This document shows, piece by piece, positions 48,640 to 59,029 of a stretch of 64,000 bases of DNA. The stretch's first letter is position 1, and each line of letters opens with the position of its first letter. The stretch lies in NCBI GenBank assembly GCA_963575745.1, contig CAUYUJ010016487.1:1-64000 (forward strand), given 5' to 3'. Source of the stretch: Prorocentrum cordatum (lineage: Eukaryota > Sar > Dinophyceae > Prorocentrales > Prorocentraceae). Under the pieces are notes generated by a model. The model was not told where the DNA came from and did no database searches. It was given only the letters and a program-made list of their open reading frames with translations. The translations under genes were made by a program, and so were the position numbers.

Positions 48640-48817
48640 GAAGCACCTCACGAGGAACCAGTGCGGCGGCGACGGACGACGGGCGGCGGCGGTCCGCTCC
48701 GACGAACAGCGCCGCCGCCTCGAACCGCAAGAAGGCCCGCGCCGCCTCGTCACCGCTGTGGCCGTTGGGCGGCTTGTCGCGGAGGGCGTACTGGCGGTTG
48801 GTGCAACTGCCTGGCGC
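48640..48817 (-). CDS. Internal exon candidate, function unknown
   Basis: Acceptor GGGGG CGCCAG|GCAGTT and donor CCTCGTGAG|GTGCTT on the minus strand. Reads SCTNRQYALRDKPPNGHSGD, EAARAFLRFEAAALFVGADR and RRPSSVAAALVPRE. Open, non-repetitive and with both splice signals, so one of the better exon calls in this half. The following intron starts in repeat R7. Confidence 0.5.
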
Positions 48818-49234
48818 CCCCGGTGGGTGAGAGGGGGTTGGTGCGGGTCGAGCGAAGACCCGCTATACTGTCGACTCCGGAAAGACTTGCATTTCATGTC
48901 GACCCCCCCCCCACACCTCCCCTTCTCCCCTGTCTCCCCCCACCCCCCCCACACACCCGTTCTCCTCAACCCCCCACTCCGCCCACCCACCCAACCCACC
49001 TCCACCCCTAGCCTCCGCCACCTTTTCAAACAGCGTTGGTCCTAGAAGGCGTGCAGGTGAGTCCTGGCTTGCGTGAAGTCCAGATTGCCTGATGAGCCTC
49101 GCCAAGACACCACCCCATCCCTCTCCATGCAATGGAACGTCCGAGAGTCGAAAGAACAACTGTTGTCTTTCATCGCCAAAAGCGGCGGCCTGTGCTTGCT
49201 ATGGTTGCACCATTTTCGGCAGAAGTTTCAGAAT

Positions 49235-49590
49235 GGAAGACGGCCCGAGAGGCCCTCAGGATTGCCCCAAGATCGCCCGAGAGGCTTCCAAGATGGCCCA
49301 AAGACGGCTCAAGAGGCGCCCAAGACGGCCCACGAGGGCCGACGATGCCTCCAAGACGCCCAAGATAGCCTTCAAGACGACACTGAAGCGCCCCAAGGGG
49401 GCCTCAAGACGGCCCAAAGAGGCTCTCAAGACAGCTTCCGACGGCCCACGAATGCCGTAAGATAGCCAAAGGGGCCTCCAAGAAGCCCCCGAAGGCCCCC
49501 AAGAGGCCCTTGGATGCCCCCAAGGAGGCCTCCAAGAGGCCCCCAGGAAGCTCCCAAGAGGCCCCAAGAATGACCCGAGAAGTTCCCGAG
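49235..49590 (-). repeat. LGP repeat, minus copy
   Basis: CCGAGAGGCTTCCAAGATGG CC-type tract preceded by a non-periodic block with CGTCCGAGAGTCGAAAGAAC AA at 49138-49160. Confidence 0.65.
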
Positions 49591-49909
49591 AGGTCTCCTC
49601 ATCCTTCTCCTCACCTCCCTCTCCTTATCCTCATCTTCCTTCCCCACGTGTTCCCCGACCGAAGGGCTTCCACAACGGCTGGGAGAACGCATGGTACACT
49701 AGCGCAGCCAAACTTTGCCCAAACGTGTGGCCACGTAGGCGTATCCTGAAAGACGGGGGTAGCGAACAATTCGCCGTAGGCGCCTTCGATCAATCAACTG
49801 CTATATCGACCGTGTTCTCTCTAGTCGGCCACCGTGCCTCTGGGCACGGAGTGGGCGTGTCCTCAGATCCTTTGCCCAATCCTCCAAGCCTCCATCCTCA
49901 CTCCTGAGA

Positions 49910-50490
49910 AGTACCCTGGCCGAAACCCGGGAGACTCCAGGCCAGGTCCCCGCAAGGTCCCCCAGATCCCCCCAGACGCCCCCCAGACGGTCCAAAAGGC
50001 CCCGAATCGCCGAAAGATCGGTCCAAGGCGCCCAAGATGGCCTCCAGACTGCCCGAGAGGTCGCTAAGAAGCCCCGAAAAAGCCTTCAGATGCCCTCCGA
50101 GAGGGCTACAAGATGCTACAAGAAACACACATCGCCCCATCCGCAGAGGAAAACGTAATTTCGTATACACGACTTTGAGGTCTCACAACGTTCGAAACTG
50201 CCCAGGAGGCCCTCCAAATCGCCCCAACACGGTCCAACATGCCCCCAGGATGAGCCCACAACGGCGCCAGAGCGCTGAAAGACAGCCCAAAAGGCCTCTC
50301 AAGACGGCTCCAGAGGTTCCAAAAAAATCCAAGAGCGGCACTTCGAACTGCCATGTCTGGCCCTTTCCCGCGAGATCCCTCACGAGACCGCCAGCAGGGC
50401 CCCAGGAAGCCCCCAGAAGCCCAAAAGTACTAGCCCAAAAAAGCCTCCAAGAGGCTCCCAAGCGACCCCCAAAGAAACCCTACGACGTCT
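49910..50490 (-). repeat. LGP repeat, minus copy
   Basis: GGCCCCGAA, CAAGATGGCCTCCAGA and CCCAGGAAGCCCCC tracts enclose two non-periodic stretches (50100-50185 and 50320-50390). Confidence 0.65.
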
Positions 50491-51213
50491 CGCAGAGACC
50501 CGTCTTGTCGACGACCCAGTTTTGTCTGAAGAGTTCCCCACGAAACTATCGACAAGCATGCTCCTTCTCCTCATCCTCCGCTTATGCGCCAATATGGGCC
50601 AGCGGAATGAGCGAAGCGATTCGCCGCCCCACCGGGTACGGCGTGTGAGATCCCCGCCGCGTGGTCTGCAAGAAGTACTTTCCCTCCGTCCTCTTGCCCA
50701 CGCACTCCTCGTATCAAGTCCCTTCCTCAGAGTCCTGGCAACCCCTTCTGAGGTCCTCCCCTGGCCTGCTCATTCCGCCAGTCCGGGGGTCCAAGCTGCG
50801 GACTGGGCGTCCGCAGGTGGCCATTTGCCCTCAACTCAAGCAGGCCTTTGCACGGGAGAGTTCCGGACGCCGCGCCGTTCGGGGCCTCTCCAGAAACCCT
50901 CCTGGGCAGTCTTCGGAGCCTTGGAGCCCTCTTGGGTTCCTTCGGCCCCTCCTTGGGGCCCTCCGGGACCGTCTCGGACCCTCCCGAAGCCTTCTTCGGG
51001 GCATGCTCCGCCGAAAAACTGAGGAAGGCAAAAACATTCAAAAACCAAGAAAATGTTGATGATTTTCGCTGTTCCGGCCTCCTCTTTGGGCCTCTTGGAG
51101 CTCTCTTGCAGCATCTTGCGCCGGGGCCTCTCCGGCCACGTTGGAATCTCGATCTACAAGGCCTCCCGGGCCGTCCTGAAGGTCTCCCGGTCTCATCTTC
51201 GGCCGTCTGGCCG

Positions 51214-51222
51214 CCCTTTGAG
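51214..51222. repeat. Target-site duplication, left copy (CCCTTTGAG)
   Basis: Nine bases identical to 52939-52947. Allowing a 2-bp indel, the match extends to CCCTTTGAGTC versus CCCTTTGAGAGTC. It lies next to the poly-A relic. Confidence 0.85.
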
Positions 51223-51224
51223 TC

Positions 51225-51234
51225 TTTTTTTTTT
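51225..51234 (-). other. Poly-A tail relic of the retrogene
   Basis: Ten T on the plus strand, ten A on the coding strand, about 280 nt after the stop codon and directly at the target-site duplication. The stretch between (51235-51512) is the presumed 3' untranslated region. Confidence 0.8.
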
Positions 51235-51512
51235 GCAGGTGCTGCCGGATCAATCGCTTCCAGTTCGGCGCTCGGCTTTGCGAGGCTGGTCGAAGAGGTT
51301 CGCAGAAGTTCCTCTGGCTCCCATGTGACCCCATGCACCTAGAGAACCAACCTAACGTGCAATGTCTTGCAGCAGCGACGCCTGGAACACGCAACACTCA
51401 CAGCTTCATGCACGAGGCAGGGGCGCAGCTGGAGCGGTAGCCCTTGCGCACCCTCGCCGCAACGCCACGCATCGCCACACCTCGGCCTCCAAGTTCCACG
51501 GCACGCGCCCTG

Positions 51513-52874
51513 TCACCTGTAGAGGGGATTCGCGCACTCCCGCGTCGGGTCGGGATCTGCGAGCGTCTGCTCATCAAAAGAGGTGTCGAACTGCGAGGAC
51601 AGATTTGGCTGATAACTGCCAACCTCCAGACCAGTCCTAGCTACCTCGCAGGAGACGTTGTATGTCCAGGGCATGCTCGGCCAGCAGTCCTTGCAGTGAG
51701 AAACGATGCACCAGCGACCTTCGTCTCCAGGCTCCTTGCCAGGATAGCACCTGCCGTCCACGAATGGCAAATAATCGCCACCATCTCGGTCTCCTATCTC
51801 GAAATTCTTTTCAACGAAAGGAACTAGATTTGATGTGAGCGTAAACATAACAATTTGCTCCGTATTGTGGGACTGATTTGACATTGCCCATAGCCGACGT
51901 GGCAGGGGATCATCGTACATGACGGCTTGCATGGCATCATATGCGGCACCCAAACTCTTCTCGAGATACTTGCGTGGGAGGGCCATGACTTTATCGTGAA
52001 CGCCACCCCACCAATTGCAATGCTTGAGGACGACTTCTGTGATTGATAACAGCTTGTCTGGCGCCACAGGCCGCAACGCGATGGTGTTGTCACGGACCTT
52101 CACCACAATGTCGTATTTACCGCCCGCAGACTCCTCGCTCTTTCGAATAAGCTCCGCGCAATCCTTCTGGTGCCTCAGCTGGCTGGCCACGTTGGCAATA
52201 TGAGTCTTCCGCTTTGCGTCGTCATCGGGGTGCTGTCTCTTGTACAACTTCGGCCACCGCTCCAAAGTGACGTTCTCGTCCACGTGTGGCCCGAACACTC
52301 CGTCTCTGAAATACGGCGCAAACGCTTCCTTCAACCCATCCACATCCAACTCCGATCCGCGGCATTTAGCGCCGTCGACATCAACCGTTATAGGGTTGTT
52401 GAAGACTGCGTGATCGTCAATCTCCAGAGACAAGAAAACATCTACATGTGTAACATTGGCGAGCGGATCGATAAGGTTCTGTATCTTACTCTCAATCTCC
52501 AACCGCGTCGCTTGGCCCACGACGCACACTGCTGCTCCAAGGCTGGAACCTTCCGTGAGACTAAGTATGTTGGACCTGACTGGCTCGGTACGAGAAACAC
52601 TCCGTTTGCGAACGGCTACCACACTGAAGACAATGGTCACGACCAGAGTAACAACCACTGCGGCAACACTGGCGACCCGTCCGCCAGAGAAAGAACAACA
52701 TAAATGCCTCCTCATACGTAATCCGCTTTGAAAACCAACAACCAAGTCACCCTTGGCATGCCTGCCTGCACGGAAAAAAAGTTGCTGATCTGGAGGGACC
52801 GCAGCTTCTGCGTCGCTATCCTGCGGGCGGGTTCCGATGTTCTTCCCAGTCATGGTCCTCACGAAGTGATACAT
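51513..52874 (-). CDS. Intact retrogene: type II membrane protein, glycosyltransferase-like
   Basis: A 453-codon ORF starts at the first ATG after an upstream in-frame stop (52887-52889). Residues 1-60 are polar, 65-88 form one hydrophobic segment (VASVAAVVVTLVVTIVFSVV) followed by RKR, and the remainder is a lumenal-type domain with five N-x-S/T sites (N140, N201, N333, N406, N424) and eight or nine cysteines. GAAVCVVGQATRLEIESKIQ, HVDVFLSLEID and KYDIVVKVRDNTIALRPV resemble Golgi-type glycosyltransferase-like domains of algae (DUF7796-like); no DxD motif is certain. It has no introns, a relict spliced leader upstream and a poly-A relic downstream, so it is a processed cDNA copy. The frame is intact, so it may be young or functional. 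Confidence 0.9.
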   Translation of the reverse strand: MYHFVRTMTGKNIGTRPQDSDAEAAVPPDQQLFFRAGRHAKGDLVVGFQSGLRMRRHLCCSFSGGRVASVAAVVVTLVVTIVFSVVAVRKRSVSRTEPVRSNILSLTEGSSLGAAVCVVGQATRLEIESKIQNLIDPLANVTHVDVFLSLEIDDHAVFNNPITVDVDGAKCRGSELDVDGLKEAFAPYFRDGVFGPHVDENVTLERWPKLYKRQHPDDDAKRKTHIANVASQLRHQKDCAELIRKSEESAGGKYDIVVKVRDNTIALRPVAPDKLLSITEVVLKHCNWWGGVHDKVMALPRKYLEKSLGAAYDAMQAVMYDDPLPRRLWAMSNQSHNTEQIVMFTLTSNLVPFVEKNFEIGDRDGGDYLPFVDGRCYPGKEPGDEGRWCIVSHCKDCWPSMPWTYNVSCEVARTGLEVGSYQPNLSSQFDTSFDEQTLADPDPTRECANPLYR

Positions 52875-52916
52875 CGCCGAACGACGCTAGAAAGCGATCG
52901 ATCACCGATCCGTGCC

Positions 52917-52938
52917 CTTGAGCCAAAATGGTTACGGA
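52917..52938 (-). promoter_or_regulatory. Relict dinoflagellate spliced leader (DinoSL)
   Basis: The minus strand reads TCCGTAACCATTTTGGCTCA then AG. It equals the 22-nt DinoSL consensus except for A instead of G at position 7. It lies 42 nt upstream of the ATG and touches the right target-site duplication. Its own terminal CAAG can serve as a new trans-splice acceptor; a second candidate acceptor (CTTTCTAG) is 12 nt before the ATG. Confidence 0.93.
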
Positions 52939-52947
52939 CCCTTTGAG
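52939..52947. repeat. Target-site duplication, right copy (CCCTTTGAG)
   Basis: Identical to 51214-51222; immediately abuts the 5' end of the relict leader, as expected for full-length target-primed insertion. Confidence 0.85.
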
Positions 52948-53739
52948 AGTCTTCTTGGGCCTTCTTCGCCGCGCCAAGGAGGCCCCTGGAAAGCCTTCTG
53001 AGGCCCCAGAAACTCGTCGGAGTGCTCCTTTCTGCCTCTCCGGATCCCTCTTCGGTTCGTTCCGCCGTTTTCGACACCTTCGGGTGCCCTTTTGGGCCGT
53101 CTCCTGACCCTGTTCGGACCCTTTAGTGGCCTTCTTGGACACTTCGCCGCGTCTTTTTCGACCCTCTGGGGCCGTCTTCGCCCCCTCGCCCGAACTCCGC
53201 GCCGAGGTGGAACAGGGGCCGTCTCAGACCCTCTGGCGCGGACTTTTCCAGAGACCCCCTGGGACCTTCTTGTATCCCCGCCGCTCCCGCACTCTGGCAT
53301 CTTTTCAACTCCCCTTTTCCTCCTCCGCCACGCCTCCCAAACTCCCCGCATTCCCAAAAAGCGCCGGCCGCCGGCCTGTGGCAGCAGCACCGCTACCACC
53401 ATCACCACCACCCGCGCCCCTAGCGGCCCAGAGTGTCTAGCTCCCCACCCCTTCCTGCGATCCTCCCTCCGCCCTGTGCGCCTCCACGAATTCAGTGTCA
53501 GCATCACAATTCTTAATTCCATCTCTTGTCTGGCCGCACCAGAGACTCCTGCAAACACGCACGCGCGCATTCGATACCCCACGCAAGGCGCAAGCACTCT
53601 CCATGCGCATCCTCAGCGGCTACGTGCCGCCATCGCAACCACTGCCTCCGACAAGTAAGCCATGCCGCCTACAAGCCACAATGGCTACATATCCACGACT
53701 AAGAACCGCCTTCAACCACGGCACTGAGACGTGCAGTTA

Positions 53740-54230
53740 CATGGTGTCCAACCCCTGCGAGCCTCCTGAACCCTCCAGGGGGAATTCTACCAAAACTGAC
53801 CCGCCTCAGACGTCACAGACAAGCGAGCCAAATAAGGCCTGCAAAAGCTATGGGGCCTACCCCGAAGAGAGCCGTACGCATCAGAAGGCTCACAATCCCC
53901 ACGACCCAATGATGCCTGCAAAGACTACTGGGCCTCCCCTGAAGAGAACAGTATGCTTCAGAAGGCCTCACAGCCGCACGAGCCCTGTGAGACCTGCAAT
54001 GGATATATGCCCAACCATGCCAGTCAGTGTACAATGACAAGCTGGCTTGCGGAGCCTGGGAGCCCCCTGAGCACCCCAAGGGGAAATGTAGTTAGAACGG
54101 CCCGCCTGAAATGTCCAAGAACACCTTGCCCAATGAAGACTGCCAAGTCTACGAGGCCTCCAGGCTCTGGGAAAAAAATGGGGCGGCGGTGTCTTTCCCC
54201 TCAGGGGCGTCCAATTCAATAAAACATCGC
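53740..54230 (+). repeat. Degenerate tandem repeat, once possibly coding
   Basis: Two units (GGCCTGCAAAAGCTATGGGG CCTACCCCGAAGAGAGCC and TGCCTGCAAAGACTACTGGG CCTCCCCTGAAGAGAACA) share a 104-bp spacing. Read with one frameshift they give ACKSYGAYPEESRTHQKAHN PHDP and ACKDYWASPEENSMLQKASQ PHEP. Weaker units precede and follow. No gene is called. Confidence 0.45.
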
Positions 54231-54675
54231 TCTTGACTTCACTGATCCGGCTGATGAACCAACATGACACCTCTGACCCCCGATTGCGGCACCCGCGGGC
54301 ATCTCTGGCAGGCGGCGTGCCCGGACCAGACGTGGCGGCAAAATCTCTGCGGCCTTCGAGGCTGGCGGTCAAGCGCGTGCCGTTTTGCTCAAATCCCGCC
54401 CACGGACGCGGTACCCCTTCGGCAAGTCCGCCCCACCCTCGTCGTGGTCGGCGGTGGGGCTGCCATCTTGAGCCATGGCCGGCGACAGCCCCGCCCGTGG
54501 ATTGCCTCGCTCGACGCCGTTCACCACCCAGGGCGCGGTTGGGAAGATGTACCAGCTCCAGCAGCTGCGCTTTCTGCCAGCCTCTGCGGGGGCCAGGTGC
54601 GGAAGGCGGGCGAGAGAGAATAGCGGGGACAGGGCCAGGGGGCCGAATGGGGAGCAGGAGTGCTGGAGGAGAGAG

Positions 54676-54975
54676 CTAAGAGGGGAGAGGTAGAGGAGAG
54701 AGGGAAGGAGGAAGACGAGGTGATAGCAAGAGGACTAGATAGGAGAAAGAGGATGAAGAGGGACGAGAAACATTGTGATACTCTTGCGCCAGGTGCAAGG
54801 GGAACGAGACGGCGACGGCTACAACCAGACCAGCATAGTCAAACAGCAGCTGCATGTTTCCAAACGCCCCTGATATTGCGCGGCACGTGGCAATGGTAAT
54901 CGAACCAGCAATCACAAGGAACATCACGAAAACAATTGTTGCTGTCCACACCCGAGGGGGAATTCGTACCGCCAT
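54676..54975 (-). CDS. Membrane protein exon candidate
   Basis: From an ATG near 54975 the minus strand reads MAVRIPPRVWTATIVFVMFL, VIAGSITIATCRAISGAFGN, MQLLFDYAGLVVAVAVSFPL and HLAQEYHNVSRPSS. Two hydrophobic segments of about 20 residues flank a short loop. The downstream part is a TCC-rich tract and is probably not coding. It could be the first exon of a small multi-pass protein; the family is unknown. Confidence 0.4.
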   Translation of the reverse strand: MAVRIPPRVWTATIVFVMFLVIAGSITIATCRAISGAFGNMQLLFDYAGLVVAVAVSFPLHLAQEYHNVSRPSSSSFSYLVLLLSPRLPPSLSPLPLPS

Positions 54976-55149
54976 TTTGGAGCGTTTGTGGTTTAGGGTG
55001 TCTCCTCTTCCAACACCCATTCCTTCCCTTTGGGGAATAGTTTACCCCTTCCGCTATCCCCTCCCCCTACATATTCCTCTGCATCCCTGATCAGGGCAAC
55101 TCATCTGGGCATCGTGTCTGAATGGGCTGGATAACTGGCTTGCCCATTG

Positions 55150-55890
55150 GAGCGAGCTCTCTCGGAAAACAGTTTGGAACTCTCGTGGGGCATCCGTGCT
55201 GAAAGCCCTGTGGGAGTCCTTTTCATCCTGTTCGGCGAGTCCAGGCTCATTTGGAGGGCCGCCATGCGGTCTCTCGGGCCATCTTGGGCGACCGCTGGGC
55301 CGGTTTGGCGCTGTCTTGGGGCATGTTGAAGCTCTCGTGAGCGCCTCTTTTGCCGTCTCCGAAGGTCGGGAAGCAGAGCAAGCGACCACGCGACAAAACA
55401 GTGAAACACACATGGGGCATCAATGACGTTTGCCTGTTGGGGCTGCCTCGTGGAGCAGCTTGGAGCCCTCTTGGTCTTGGACGCCTTGCTGGCAGCATCG
55501 AAGCACTGGTGGGCGTGCTGGGGCCGTGCTGGGGCCCCGCAGGCCTTCCTTCAGGGCTTTTGTGACGCGTCCAAACTCATGTGGGGGACCGCCTTGGGCA
55601 TTCTCGGGCCATCTTGGGCGTTCCTTGGGCCGTCTTTGTGCCCTCTTGAAATATTCGGAAGGCTTTGTTGGGCGCCCCTTTGTGCCATCGCCGGGCGTCG
55701 GGCCGCGGAGCGCGCGACCACAAGATAGTGCTTGAAAAGCCCAGGGGCATCGATCATTTTCGCCCCTGGGGCTTCTTTCGGGGATCAGCTTGAGGCTCCC
55801 TTGGAGCGTCTTGGAAACCACGCGGGCCGTCTCGAAGCAATGATCGGCGTGTCTGGGGCGTGTTGGTGCCTTCTGGCCCCCAGGAGGGCC
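55150..55890 (+). repeat. LGP repeat, two units of about 318 bp
   Basis: Each unit has TCTCGGGCCATCTTGGGCG, then a non-periodic block GTCGGGAAGCAGAGCAAGCG ACCACGCGACA or GTCGGGCCGCGGAGCGCGCG ACCACAAGATA, then CTTGGAGCCCTCTTGG-type tract. Confidence 0.75.
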
Positions 55891-55939
55891 TCTTTTCCGT
55901 TACATGCCTGCTCATATCTGTATGAGCTATGCACACAGC

Positions 55940-56220
55940 TGCCCTTATATATATATATGTGTATATATATACATGTACATGTATATGTTCATGTCTATGG
56001 ACATGCGTAAATAGGTAGGTATAACAATAGATGTGGGCGTAAACGTGTATGTAATAGGTGTACACTTTCATATATACATTTATGGTTACATGAATAGGCA
56101 TCTGCGTATACATATGTGCGTATGTATATCTATGTATGTATAACTGTAGGTGTATACGTGCGTATATATTAATATAGATACATATATCTATAATCATGCA
56201 TGTATATGCGCATTGCTACA
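55940..56220. repeat. AT-rich TACATGTATATG tract
   Basis: Degenerate TATATATGTGTATATATACA and TACATTTATGG repeats; the least GC-rich stretch of the window. Confidence 0.85.
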
Positions 56221-56262
56221 TGTATACTGTACTGACGCGTTGGTTTTCTGACCGTCGCCGCA

Positions 56263-56706
56263 CTAATGCGCAGTCCCGAGCGGGGCCTCTTCGGGGACTC
56301 TCGAAGCCTTTTGTTCTTGAGCCCTTTGCTTCACTGCGCGCTCCTCCGCGTCCCTGACCAGGGCAACTCGCTCCGCCACCGTCTTGGGGTGGGCTGGTGG
56401 GGTTACTCTTTTGGTCGCGGCCACGAGACGACGGTCAGGCGGCGAGGGCAACGTCCGGGCCACGGGCGAGGCTAATTGCTAAGCAGAGGCGCCGGCCGGC
56501 CCACTCAGACGGCGGCTGCAGGCTGGGTGACGCTGAACTGGCTGGCGTACTGCAAGCTCGGGCACGTGCACTGGACAAAGAACGCGAAGCGTCTAGAACT
56601 GCACAAACAGATCGGCGCGACGGCGCCTGGGGGATATCTGCATATAGATGGATGCGCCACAACAGCCAAGCAAAGCAGACACATTTGCACATTAGGGCGT
56701 GGATGA
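56263..56706. CDS. Two weak coding candidates on opposite strands
   Basis: Minus (56263-56463): MARTLPSPPDRRLVAATKRV, PPAHPKTVAERVALVRDAEE and RAVKQRAQEQKASRVPEEAP. Plus (56476-56706): WVTLNWLAYCKLGHVHWTKN AKRLELHKQ and IGATAPGGYLHIDG. Both are protein-like. Without splice evidence I cannot say which, if either, is used. Confidence 0.3.
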
Positions 56707-56934
56707 GGAAGACCATGCGGTTGAACAGGGCGAGGACGGCGAGGGGGACCGAGTGGAAAAAAGGAGGCTGCGGAATAAGAGGCGCAGGAGGAGGCAGGAA
56801 AAACTACTAGGATGAGGATGCACGGCTGGCTGAGTCGCAGGAGCAACTGGCGCCGCCGCGAAGTGGGAGCACTTGACTCGAAGGACGGCTGCAACCACGC
56901 GAATCAGAGGCATGGGCTAATTAGGAAGATCTGC

Positions 56935-57400
56935 ATGGTATCTTGGGAAGTCTCAGTGGTTCCCTTGGAATCAATTTTGAAGCCTGTTTGGGCCCTGTTC
57001 GGGCCTGTCTGGGCGCCTCTTGGGTCATCTGTACGTGCTGTTCGGGGGCCTCTTGGGAGTCCTCTTGGGGCCCGCTGACGGTCTGAAAGGCTCTCTTAGG
57101 CAATTTTGAACCCCTGTTGAGGCCTTCTTGTGGCCGTCTTGGGCGCCTCTTGGGCCGCCTTGGGGGGCCGTTTGGGCCGTCTAGGTTGGTATCCTGGGGC
57201 CAGGTGGGGGGGCATCATGAAGCCCTCTGTGAGCGTCTTGGGTGGATCGGTGCTCTTCTCGAAACCAGTTTGGCGCGTCATGGTGCGCTCGTAGGGCGTC
57301 TGGGGCGGTCTCGAGCCGGTCGCGGCGGCCTATGGAGCCGTCCGAGAATCCTGAGGGCCCCGATCGGAAACCCTTGGGCCGCCTGGGGCACCCTCGCCAC
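56935..57400 (+). repeat. LGP repeat, plus copy
   Basis: GGGCCTGTCTGGGCGCCTCTT and TTGGGCCGCCTTGGGGGGCCG tracts with a decayed non-periodic block near 57180-57260. Confidence 0.7.
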
Positions 57401-57439
57401 GCAATGGCCGTGGTTCTGGGCCCGCCCCCGGCCTACTCC

Positions 57440-57515
57440 GATGTATGCATGTATATAGGTATGTGTATGTACGTGTGTATATACATATATATATATATAT
57501 ATATATACACCTACC
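57440..57515. repeat. TATG/(TA)n microsatellite
   Basis: GTATGTGTATGTACGTGTGT followed by (TA)n. Confidence 0.9.
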
Positions 57516-57654
57516 AGAACCATCGCGCGAAGCGCCGCTCAAGCTCTAGCTAGGCTGGATGGTCGAACTCTTGGGGGTCGCTAGTCCATGGCAATTCTTC
57601 TCCGGAGCTTCCAAGAACCACGAAGACGGCCCAAGTGGCTTCCAAGACTTCCTA

Positions 57655-57917
57655 AGGTCTACAGGGCACTTTCTAAGACTTCCTAAGGTCTACAGGCCTA
57701 CACGGCTGGACGTAAACGGAGGAAAAGGGAGGAGAAGGAGAGGTGAAGGGGTCCCCTGGGGGAGAAGGAAAAGGAGGACGAGGAGTTGGAAAGGGCGGAG
57801 GAGGCCGCAGAGGAGGAGGAGGAACCAGAGGAGGATGAGGAGGAAGAGGAGGAGGACCAGTTTAAACCCAGGAGTCACCAACGATGTTTGCATCAACCCT
57901 CACCCCAAGCTCCCTCT
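57655..57917 (-). repeat. 37-bp duplication, GAG tract and conserved trailer
   Basis: AAGACTTCCTAAGGTCTACA GG occurs twice (57644-57700). The GAG-rich tract and GGACCAGTTTAAACCCAGGA GTCACCAACGATGTTTGC are the inverted counterpart of 7817-7952. Confidence 0.6.
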
Positions 57918-58029
57918 TCATAGGCCGCTACAACGGTTCATTTCCACAGAGTGACCTGCCTCGTTGGAAGACAACCGTTTGAAGACCCTGAAGCATGCCA
58001 AAACATTATTCTCGGTATTCCAACGCCAC
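57918..58029 (-). CDS. Possible 3'-terminal coding segment, paralogue of 7.7 kb
   Basis: The minus strand reads WRWNTENNVLACFRVFKRLS then SNEAGHSVEMNRCSGL and TGA. It pairs with 7706-7816; differences in the core are synonymous. Upstream sequence is unrelated to the other copy, so similarity starts at about the WRWN codons, as if at an exon boundary. Confidence 0.4.
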
Positions 58030-58064
58030 AGATGAAACTGACTGCTGCTAGCGAACTCGAAGAG

Positions 58065-58235
58065 GCTCTACGGGCCGTCCCCCACGAGATGGCCTCAAAG
58101 ATCTCGAATATGCCACCCTGAGGCCTCCAGCAGACACCCAGAAGCCTGCAGAGGGTCCCAAGAGGTCCCTCGGAAGCCTATAAAGGCTTTGACGAGGCTT
58201 CCCGGAAACCTCCAGGAAACCTCCAAGTGAGGCCC
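58065..58235 (-). repeat. LGP repeat fragment
   Basis: GGCCTCCAGCAGACACCCAG AAGCC and GGTCCCAAGAGGTCCC tract. Confidence 0.55.
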
Positions 58236-58472
58236 CAGCAGACCCGGCTACTAGATGCTAGCGGTGCACACTGCCACATGTCAAGGCCTTGTGCTGGAAA
58301 CGCTTGTCCATGGCAGTCCCTTTGCGCACAAAATATGTCGGGTATATTATTCGGGGTCGGCGGACATGTACACGCCTCTCGAATAAGAGGCTTCTCCAAT
58401 AGACCAGTCTTCCGGGCCGAGCCACTACTCTCGCGGGTACTGGAGTGCCCACGAGCGGCGCCCCCGACGAAA

Positions 58473-58905
58473 ACGACGACGACGACGACACGGACGACAC
58501 GGACGACGACGGACGACGACGACGACGACGACGACGACGAAGACGACGAAAACAACGATAACGACGACGACGACGACGGCGGCGACGATGTCAGGGGGAC
58601 AACGGCGACGACGGCGACGACGACGGCGGCGGCGACGACGGCGGCGGCGGCGGCGACGACGACGGACGACGCCCACGATGACGACGACGGCGGCGGCGAC
58701 GACGGCGACGACGACGACGGCGGCGGCGGCGGCGGCGACGACGGAGGACGGACTGCGGACGACAGACGGCGGGAAACGGACGACGGCTTAAGGAGAACGG
58801 ACGACGACGAGGACGGCGCTTACGACGACCGCAACGATGATGACGACGACGACGACGACGACGACCGACGGCGGCGGCGGCGGCCTCGGCGGCGGCGCGG
58901 GGGGT
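58473..58905. repeat. (GAC)n / (GGC)n microsatellite tract
   Basis: ACGACGACGACGGACGACGA and GGCGGCGACGACGG repeats for over 400 bp; acidic, poly-Arg and poly-Thr frames are artefacts. Confidence 0.95.
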
Positions 58906-59029
58906 AAGAGGGCTCAAGATAGCAGAACATGGCAGACAAGATGGCCCAACTTAGTTCGAAGTCTATATCCGAGATAGCCCCCAATATGTTTGAACATCGC
59001 TCCAAACGGTTTGCGCGGCCCCCATGACT

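Larger units (their letters stand above)
50880..53285 (+). repeat. LGP repeat split by a retrogene
   Basis: Plus-orientation GGGCC/TCTT tracts occupy 50880-51222 and resume at 52939-53285. The two parts join naturally once 51223-52938 is removed, because CCCTTTGAG stands at both edges. The left part holds the non-periodic block CGCCGAAAAACTGAGGAAGG CAAAAAC. Confidence 0.75.

Noticed and set aside
54460-54485. Second relict spliced leader (CTTGAGCCATGG on the plus strand)
   Set aside because: Only the last nine or ten bases resemble DinoSL; the 5' half does not match.
54960-54985. DinoSL-like CGTACCGCCATTTTGG
   Set aside because: Shares CCATTTTGG but not the GCTCAAG end or correct spacing.
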